Positions 44,827 through 49,774 of a stretch of DNA of 49,774 nucleotides are shown here, in pieces (the stretch's first letter is position 1; each line of letters opens with the position of its first letter). The position numbers were made by a program, and so were the translations under genes. The notes under the pieces are model-generated. The model was not told the DNA's origin. It saw nothing but the letters and a program-made list of their open reading frames with translations, and ran no database searches. This stretch comes from Planctomycetota bacterium (GTDB taxonomy: Bacteria; Planctomycetota; Phycisphaerae; WQYP01). The stretch lies in the NCBI GenBank assembly GCA_021810145.1, contig JAJZJL010000016.1, positions 1 through 49,774 of the forward strand, read 5' to 3'.

Positions 44827-45972
44827 ATGACACATACGCAGTTGCAAATTGAATCGTTTCCCCTGGAACTATCTGATCCGGTCAACGCCGCGATACTGGC
44901 GGTATCGGAGGATCGCATCCAGGGTTTCCACCGTGATCCGCTGGGCGAAATCGCCAGGCTTTCCGGAATTCCCGTCTTACAGGTGACTCAACGCATTGCA
45001 GCCCTGTTGCGGGCCGGAGTGATTCGTCGCGTGCGGCAGACGCTGCTGGCTACCAACCTGGCGTCCGGTGCCCTGGTGGCGTGGGAGATTCCGCCAGGTT
45101 GTTTAAGCGCGGGCTTTGATTATCTTTTTCAACGCGATCCCTTTTCCGGTCACGTGGTGATTCGTTCAACGGATGGCGAAACCACAGGTTCCAAATATCG
45201 TCTGTGGACAACGCTTAAAGTGCCGCAGGGCTTTTCACTGGATAAACATTGCGCCTATTTGATGAAACAGATCGGAGCCTTGTCGTTTAAGATTATGCCG
45301 GCCCGGAGGCTTTTTGCGCTGGGAGTCGGTCATGTGCGGCGAAAGGGGATGGAGCCGGGCAGTAAATCAGAGGAATTGGCGGATGTTCTTGAAACCCGAA
45401 GCGTTGAACTCACGGACCTGCAATGGCAGGTATTAACCGCATTGAAGCGTGAATTTTCGCCGGATGAACTGACTGTCAATCTCTGGGATCGGCGGGCGCA
45501 GGAGGCCGGCGTGAGCCTGGAGGAGTTTTACGCGGTGGCGGATCAATTGCACGCGCTGGGCGTGATCGGTCGCTTTTCAACGTTTCTGGAACATGTCAAG
45601 CCACTGCCAACTGGTGAGAAAGTAACGCAGTACAACGCGCTGTTTCACTGGGCGGTGCCTGCAGGGCGGGAAATTGATGCCGGGCGGCAGGTTGGCCGGT
45701 TTCATATTATGACTCACGCCTACTGGCGCGAAGGGGGGGTGGAATTTGGAAATGTCAATATCATGGGAGTGGCCCACGGAAAAGATAAAAATCTGCTCCT
45801 GGCGCATAAGGCGGCCATGGATGCGCACCTGGCGCAGGTGGGAATTCCGGTTTCCTACACCAATGTATTCTGGGGCGGGCGCAGTGAAATAAAACCCAGT
45901 GAAATTGTTCCGCAGGCCTACCGTGACTGGTGCGCACAGCAGGGCATTGATCCGGAATCCATGCGACAGTAA
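44827..45972 (+). CDS. Fused Lrp/AsnC-like protein, probable siroheme decarboxylase (AhbA-AhbB fusion)
   Basis: A 381-aa protein made of two Lrp/AsnC-like halves. The first has a winged-helix segment (DPLGEIARLSGIPVLQVTQR, ALLRAGVIRRVRQTL) and an alpha-beta effector-like domain (about 75-170). The second repeats the order (ELTDLQWQVLTALKREFSPD, DQLHALGVIGRFSTFLEHV, then residues 270-375 with MTHAYWREG and VSYTNVFWGG). The motif GVIRRVR / GVIGRFS matches AhbA/AhbB and NirDLGH, which decarboxylate siroheme to 12,18-didecarboxysiroheme for alternative heme or heme d1 synthesis. It is usually encoded as two genes; here it is one chain. Other heme genes are not adjacent, so the role rests on family resemblance. 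No RBS precedes ATG 44827 and a promoter candidate ends at 44819, suggesting a leaderless mRNA. Confidence 0.7.
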   Translation: MTHTQLQIESFPLELSDPVNAAILAVSEDRIQGFHRDPLGEIARLSGIPVLQVTQRIAALLRAGVIRRVRQTLLATNLASGALVAWEIPPGCLSAGFDYLFQRDPFSGHVVIRSTDGETTGSKYRLWTTLKVPQGFSLDKHCAYLMKQIGALSFKIMPARRLFALGVGHVRRKGMEPGSKSEELADVLETRSVELTDLQWQVLTALKREFSPDELTVNLWDRRAQEAGVSLEEFYAVADQLHALGVIGRFSTFLEHVKPLPTGEKVTQYNALFHWAVPAGREIDAGRQVGRFHIMTHAYWREGGVEFGNVNIMGVAHGKDKNLLLAHKAAMDAHLAQVGIPVSYTNVFWGGRSEIKPSEIVPQAYRDWCAQQGIDPESMRQ

Positions 45973-46018
45973 ATCTGCCGAATGGCAATACCGGCCCGGT
46001 TGGACCGCCGTTAATTCT

Positions 46019-47338
46019 CTACACGCGGATATGCCCGTTGCCCGTGACGATAAATTTATAAGTACACAAATCTGCCGCGCCCATTGGACCGCGGGCGTGA
46101 AGTTTATCGGTGCTGATACCGATTTCCGCCCCCAATCCATATTCAAAACCATCCGCCCAGCGCGTTGATGCGTTGACCATCACGCTGGCGGAGTCGACAT
46201 TTTGAATGAATGTGTTGGCCGCACCAATATCACTGGTGATAATGGCATCGGTGTGCTGCGAGCCGTACTGGGTAATATGAGCGATGGCTTCATCAATCGA
46301 ATTAACCTGTTTGATGGCCACAATCATATCCAGAAACTCCGCTCCCCAGTCCGATTCAACGGCCAATTTGGCGTTTTGCAACAGCCCCTGGCTGCGGGCG
46401 TCGGCACGCATTTCCACTTTGGCTTCACGGAATTTGGCGGCCAGACGGGGCAACACCCGCGCGGAAATGTCTTTATGAACCAGAATACATTCCGTGGTGT
46501 TGCAAACCGCACAGCCATCAACTTTGGCACTGTATGCCACGTTGACGGCCATATCGGGGTCGGCGTATTTGTCAATGTAAATGTGGCATACGCCCTTGTA
46601 ATGCTTGATAACCGGAATGGTGGCTTGATCCACCACCGCGCGAATCAACGATTCGCCACCGCGCGGAATCGCCAGGTCCACCAGACCTTCCGCGGTAACC
46701 AGCACGCCCACCGCCGCACGATTCGTGGTGGTAATAAGCTGTACCGCATTGGGATCCATTTGCGACTGGATCAGGGCCTCGCGAATAATTTCTGCAATGG
46801 CCTGATTGCTGCGGATCGATTCCTTCCCGCCGCGCAGAATGCAGGCATTGCCGCTTTTCAGGCAAAGCGCCGCCGCATCGCTTGTCACATTGGGACGACT
46901 TTCATAAATAATGGCTATCACGCCAATCGGAACGCGCCGCTTTTCCACCCGCAGGCCGTTGGGCCGATCATACGCTTCGATCGTTTGTCCAACCGGGTCG
47001 GTTTGTCCGGCGATTTCCCGTACACTGACCGCCATGGCGTCAAGCTTTTTTTCCGTCAACGTAAGCCGCGATATCATGGGCAACGCAAGATTGTCATTTT
47101 TGGCATCTCGAAGATCGGCCGCATTGGCCTCGAGCAACTCCGCTTTGCGTGCGATAATGCCATCGGCGATCCGCAGCAGGGCGGCATTGCGAACGTTGCC
47201 GCTTAAGGTCGCCAATTGTCGCGCGGCCTGCCGGGCCTGCCGGGCCATGGTGAGAATGTCTCGGGTGATATCGGCCAGATCGGTCTGACCGATGTTGGCT
47301 GCGCCGGGTTTAACATCTGAAATCGTTGAGCTTTGCAT
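46019..47338 (-). CDS. proA: Gamma-glutamyl phosphate reductase (ProA)
   Basis: NADPH-dependent reduction of gamma-glutamyl phosphate to glutamate semialdehyde in proline biosynthesis. The 439-aa protein has the aldehyde-dehydrogenase fold. Early motifs are RIADGIIARKAELLEANAAD and PIGVIAIIYESRPNVTSDAA; RGGKESIRSNQAI lies in the cofactor region. The catalytic cysteine is in VDGCAVCNTTECILVH, and the C-terminus has NASTRWADGFEYGLGAEIGI with a final GPMGAADLCTYKFIVTGNG. All are typical of ProA. The start at 47336-47338 is chosen for AGGAG 5 bp upstream; an in-frame extension to 47611 is unrelated. The proB partner is not in the window. It diverges from a membrane-protein gene across 155 bp. Confidence 0.95.
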   Translation of the reverse strand: MQSSTISDVKPGAANIGQTDLADITRDILTMARQARQAARQLATLSGNVRNAALLRIADGIIARKAELLEANAADLRDAKNDNLALPMISRLTLTEKKLDAMAVSVREIAGQTDPVGQTIEAYDRPNGLRVEKRRVPIGVIAIIYESRPNVTSDAAALCLKSGNACILRGGKESIRSNQAIAEIIREALIQSQMDPNAVQLITTTNRAAVGVLVTAEGLVDLAIPRGGESLIRAVVDQATIPVIKHYKGVCHIYIDKYADPDMAVNVAYSAKVDGCAVCNTTECILVHKDISARVLPRLAAKFREAKVEMRADARSQGLLQNAKLAVESDWGAEFLDMIVAIKQVNSIDEAIAHITQYGSQHTDAIITSDIGAANTFIQNVDSASVMVNASTRWADGFEYGLGAEIGISTDKLHARGPMGAADLCTYKFIVTGNGHIRV

Positions 47339-47493
47339 GGCAACTCCTATGGGTCCTGAACCAAATGTTATTTTAGCATATTTTTCTCCGATGCGCGTGC
47401 GATATGATCCCGGCAAAAGGCGGACAGACGCTTGAAATTCCGTTATGCTGCAACTCCGATGCCGGGTAGAATGCGGTTGTATGGAATAATGCC

Positions 47494-48105
47494 ATGAACA
47501 CACCAATGGAATCGAATCAGCAGAAAAACCCGCTTTCGCCGGAGCAACTGGCGCAAATTGGCGAAGCGCGGATGAATGCTTCGCAGATTTTGCGGGCGGC
47601 GCTGATTGCACACCGCGAGTTTGTGGGGCTTGTTCTCATGGGAGCGCTGACGGCAATGTTTGCCTGTTACGGAGGCATCAGCGTTTCTTCTCTGATTATG
47701 GGACTCTGGATGATTGTGGGCGGAATTATCGAACATCTTGGTGAACAGCGTATTCGACGATTGGACCCCGATGTTTTCAAAATCCTGGTTCGAAATCAGA
47801 TCTTGCTGGGTATCATGTTTGTGGTAATCAGCGCGTGGTGGATGCTGACAGTTGCAACGGGATCGGATAAGGATTTGGCTGGCACCGGCCAGACCTTGAA
47901 TAATCTCGGTATTGCCGCCACGCAGATGATGCCACTGGTGAAATTGATGCTGTACGCCGCCTATGGCTCGGTGGGGGTGTTCGGTATTTTCTGGCAGGGA
48001 TATCTGGCCTGGTACTACAGCCGCCGCCAAAAGCAATTGATGGAATATATTCAAGAAACGCCCAAATGGATTCTCGATATGCAACAGTCCGGCATTTTAG
48101 GATAA
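47494..48105 (+). CDS. Conserved-looking membrane protein of unknown function
   Basis: A 203-aa integral membrane protein with a cytoplasmic-looking hydrophilic N-terminus of about 45 residues. Four hydrophobic segments follow, at roughly 46-60 (FVGLVLMGALTAMFACYG), 63-80 (VSSLIMGLWMIVGGIIEHL), 104-122 (ILLGIMFVVISAWWMLTVAT) and 148-172 (MLYAAYGSVGVFGIFWQGYLA), and a basic C-terminal tail. No family motif is recognised. The start at ATG 47494 has no strong RBS. It overlaps the convergent metallohydrolase gene by 9 bp at the stop codons. Confidence 0.75.
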   Translation: MNTPMESNQQKNPLSPEQLAQIGEARMNASQILRAALIAHREFVGLVLMGALTAMFACYGGISVSSLIMGLWMIVGGIIEHLGEQRIRRLDPDVFKILVRNQILLGIMFVVISAWWMLTVATGSDKDLAGTGQTLNNLGIAATQMMPLVKLMLYAAYGSVGVFGIFWQGYLAWYYSRRQKQLMEYIQETPKWILDMQQSGILG

Positions 48106-48894
48106 CAGTTCGCCGGGAATCTCCAGAACCATGTTGTCATACGCCACACGAACATTGTCGGGTAAATCTCGCTCGATATCCTGATGGCTCACATCATGCG
48201 ACAGGTGCGTAAAATAAGCGCGCCGCGGTTTGAGATCATCAATGATGGCCAGAGCCTGTGAAAAAGACAGATGCGTGGGGTGCGGCCGCGGGCGCAGAGC
48301 GTCGATAATTAGTGTATCCAGGTTTCGGAGATTGGCTCGCTCTGCGGCCGGGATATCCGCACAATCGGTGCAGTAGGCGAAGTTGCCAATGCGGAATCCC
48401 AACACAGATGCCCGCCCGTGTGGCAGCACAATGGGTTGCCACCGCACGCCAAAAATGTCGTGCGGGCCATCAATGATTTTCGGTTCCAACTCCGGACGGT
48501 ACACGCCGGCTTGCGTCTGGCGTGTGAATGCATAGCTGAATGCCTGCTGCAGCGTGCGCATGGTGGCTTCGGCGGCATAAACGGGCAGCGGAGATCCCAA
48601 AATGGTGTTAAATCGTCGGATATCATCGAGGCCAAAGATATGATCAGCGTGGCCATGCGTAAAAACCACGGCATGAATCAAGTCCACTTTGTTGGCTATC
48701 GCCTGAAGCCTCAACTCCGGCGTGGTATCCACCAGAACCGATTTGCCGCCGTAAGAAACCAGAATGCTGCAGCGCGTGCGCTGATCGCGTGTATCCGTGC
48801 TCAAGCAGACTTGGCAGTGGCATCCGATCATGGGAACTCCAGCCGAGGTGCCTGAGCCAAGTATCACGATTCGTAATGGAGGCATTTGCTTCAT
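48097..48894 (-). CDS. MBL-fold metallohydrolase, PhnP-like
   Basis: A 265-aa metallo-beta-lactamase-fold phosphodiesterase. The N-terminus IVILGSGTSAGVPMIGCHC with a following CxxC (GCHCQVC) matches the PhnP family, which binds an extra structural zinc there. The dinuclear metal site is FTHGHADHIFGLDD (HxHxDH), with later ligands in CTDCADIP, and in HLSFSQA and LTHLSHDVSH-like segments (here YFTHLSHDVSH). E. coli PhnP cleaves phosphoribosyl cyclic phosphate in phosphonate breakdown; no phn genes are adjacent, so a different cyclic phosphodiester substrate is possible. The start is uncertain: ATG at 48892-48894 is used, while 48883-48885 is equally plausible. It is tail-to-tail with the membrane-protein gene. 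Confidence 0.88.
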   Translation of the reverse strand: MKQMPPLRIVILGSGTSAGVPMIGCHCQVCLSTDTRDQRTRCSILVSYGGKSVLVDTTPELRLQAIANKVDLIHAVVFTHGHADHIFGLDDIRRFNTILGSPLPVYAAEATMRTLQQAFSYAFTRQTQAGVYRPELEPKIIDGPHDIFGVRWQPIVLPHGRASVLGFRIGNFAYCTDCADIPAAERANLRNLDTLIIDALRPRPHPTHLSFSQALAIIDDLKPRRAYFTHLSHDVSHQDIERDLPDNVRVAYDNMVLEIPGELLS

Positions 48895-49064
48895 AAAGGT
48901 AAATGTAAGCGTCATCAAATTTTGAAGCAAGTTGGAAAATGTGCCGATAATTTTCATATCGCCACCGCAATGGCCGGGGATTCTGCCGCCACCCGCAGGA
49001 AGCCGGGCCAAAGTGCTGAAAAAAGCGCGTCACCTTCTAATGGTGATGCCGGAGAAGTAATGTT

Positions 49065-49077
49065 AAGGAGCCTCCTT
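49065..49077 (+). promoter_or_regulatory. Shine-Dalgarno inside a small palindrome
   Basis: AAGGA (49065-49069) can pair with TCCTT (49073-49077) around a GCC loop, so the ribosome binding site of the receiver gene is self-complementary. A 5-bp stem is weak; the regulatory meaning is conjectural. Confidence 0.3.
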
Positions 49078-49078
49078 G

Positions 49079-49621
49079 ATGATTGTAAGGCCTTTTGAGA
49101 TTATGAGTTTTCTGATCGTGGAAGATGATGTCGGACGTTTGATGGCTTTGGCGGAAGCTTTTACCGAAGCTCGAATCTATAACAAGCTCGTTGGCTTGCC
49201 AACTGGAAAGGCCGCTTTGGAATATCTCGGATCAGGAACCCACCATTCGGGGAAAACCGCGGCCGATGCGCTGATGTTCAGTGATGTCATGTCGGACATT
49301 TCATGGCAGGAATTGGTGCGGACAATCAAAGGCAATCCTTTATTTGAACATTTGCGGCTGGTGCTTTTGACGGACAAACCCGTTAAGGAAATTATTTCCG
49401 GTGATATGGGCAGCGCGGTGGATTTGATTTTGCCGCGGGAAATCCGTGCCCATGAACTCATGGAAAGTCTGCACAAAATTCCCGGCTCCTGGTGCAGTTT
49501 TGTGCGCCCCAGTCCCAATGAGCCGCCCAAGCCCGTGGGGCAAACATCCGGCACTTCAGCATTGCATTCTGATTCCCCAGCTCCCGTAAGTAACTATGAC
49601 ATTGCTGCATCCGCCATGTGA
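49079..49621 (+). CDS. Degenerate receiver-domain protein
   Basis: A 180-aa protein. Residues 10-130 fold like a response-regulator receiver: [19 protein letters not shown] supplies the acidic pair, [18 protein letters not shown] is at the phosphoacceptor site (Asp retained, following residues atypical), [10 protein letters not shown] holds the conserved Thr, but [14 protein letters not shown] lacks the usual lysine-proline. Phosphorylation is therefore doubtful and it may be a pseudo-receiver. The last 45 residues are a Pro/Ser-rich tail. ATG 49079 is supported by AAGGAG 8 bp upstream; the SD lies in a small palindrome (49065-49077) that could hide it. The 3' end overlaps the convergent flavoprotein gene by 28 bp. 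Confidence 0.75.
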   Translation: MIVRPFEIMSFLIVEDDVGRLMALAEAFTEARIYNKLVGLPTGKAALEYLGSGTHHSGKTAADALMFSDVMSDISWQELVRTIKGNPLFEHLRLVLLTDKPVKEIISGDMGSAVDLILPREIRAHELMESLHKIPGSWCSFVRPSPNEPPKPVGQTSGTSALHSDSPAPVSNYDIAASAM

Positions 49622-49774
49622 ATTCCCGCGAGAAAACCCGTGGAAAAGGCGAGTTGCAGATTATATCCGCCACTGGGGCCGGTCAGGTCCAATACTTCCC
49701 CGGCAAGAAAAAGCCGCGGATGAATCCGTGATTCCATGGTGTCCGGATTGACTTCATCAAGCCGCACGCCGCCG
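49594..49774 (-). CDS. C-terminal end of an HI0933-like FAD-dependent oxidoreductase (partial)
   Basis: The minus strand from the window edge reads [20 protein letters not shown], then [20 protein letters not shown] and [19 protein letters not shown] before a TAG stop at 49594-49596. GGV..dEv...TmeS, LFLAGE.lD..G..GGYNLQ.A and G..AG form the C-terminal signature of the HI0933/BaiN-like flavoprotein family (annotated aminoacetone oxidase or NAD(P)/FAD-dependent oxidoreductase). About 60 residues are visible; the rest lies beyond the window. The physiological substrate is generally unknown for this family. The gene overlaps the convergent receiver gene by 28 bp. Confidence 0.85.
   Translation of the reverse strand, partial: GGVRLDEVNPDTMESRIHPRLFLAGEVLDLTGPSGGYNLQLAFSTGFLAGIHMADAAMS

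Noticed and set aside
46202..47206. 334-codon open frame opposite proA
   Set aside because: Antisense shadow of a conserved proA gene with Asn/His-rich, unnatural composition.

Overview
The window is a bacterial chromosome segment of moderate GC content. It has densely packed metabolic genes, gene starts that mostly carry GGAG-type ribosome binding sites, and several non-coding stretches full of dispersed repeats. A XylR-type AraC regulator, a TVGYG-type glutamate-receptor-like channel, a fused Lrp-like siroheme decarboxylase and the 'caccacaaagacacgaag'-type intergenic repeats together suggest an uncultured member of the Planctomycetota/PVC group, possibly Phycisphaerae-like. That placement is inference; no rRNA or other decisive marker is present.

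Layout. 1-1583 is a non-coding repeat field. 1584-5505 holds miaB, a primary-type sigma factor and an exported hypothetical protein. 5618-8937 (minus) holds proS and a coiled-coil protein, and 9123-10241 (plus) a GluR0-like ligand-gated potassium channel. 10312-15512 (minus) is a likely operon read in the order KS-beta/chain-length-factor-like protein, KS-alpha/FabF, an adenylate-kinase-like plus deoxyribosyltransferase-like fusion, and pheA. 15661-20133 (plus) has a PyrK-like reductase, a glycosyltransferase and ppk1, followed by tRNA-Ser(GGA) at 20258-20344.

20329-36029 is a genomic island of about 15.7 kb inserted at the 3' end of tRNA-Ser. A 73-bp direct repeat with 2 mismatches, covering the last 16 nt of the tRNA and its terminator, flanks it. 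Its cargo is antiphage-defence-like: a DISARM DrmD-like SNF2 helicase, a 1641-aa adenine-specific DNA methyltransferase overlapping it by 4 bp, a 1787-aa helicase carrying a DUF1998 region and a C-terminal Vsr-like nuclease in one chain, and a convergent Mrr-like PD-(D/E)XK nuclease. No integrase gene is visible. Short CTGTCCCA repeats lie inside both ends and may be integrase arm sites. The architecture mixes DISARM class 1 and Druantia features and is the best candidate here for a poorly described system.

36407-41595 returns to housekeeping genes: XylR-like regulator, Dph6-like PP-loop ATPase, icd, a single-domain response regulator and mutM. 41596-44826 is a decayed mobile-DNA zone with a 184-bp palindromic MITE-like element, an IS4/IS701-like transposase remnant, an aldo/keto reductase, IS-end-like repeats and a possible REP-transposase remnant. 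44827-49774 holds a fused siroheme-decarboxylase-like protein, proA, a membrane protein, a PhnP-like metallohydrolase, a degenerate receiver protein and the C-terminus of an HI0933-like flavoprotein cut by the window edge.
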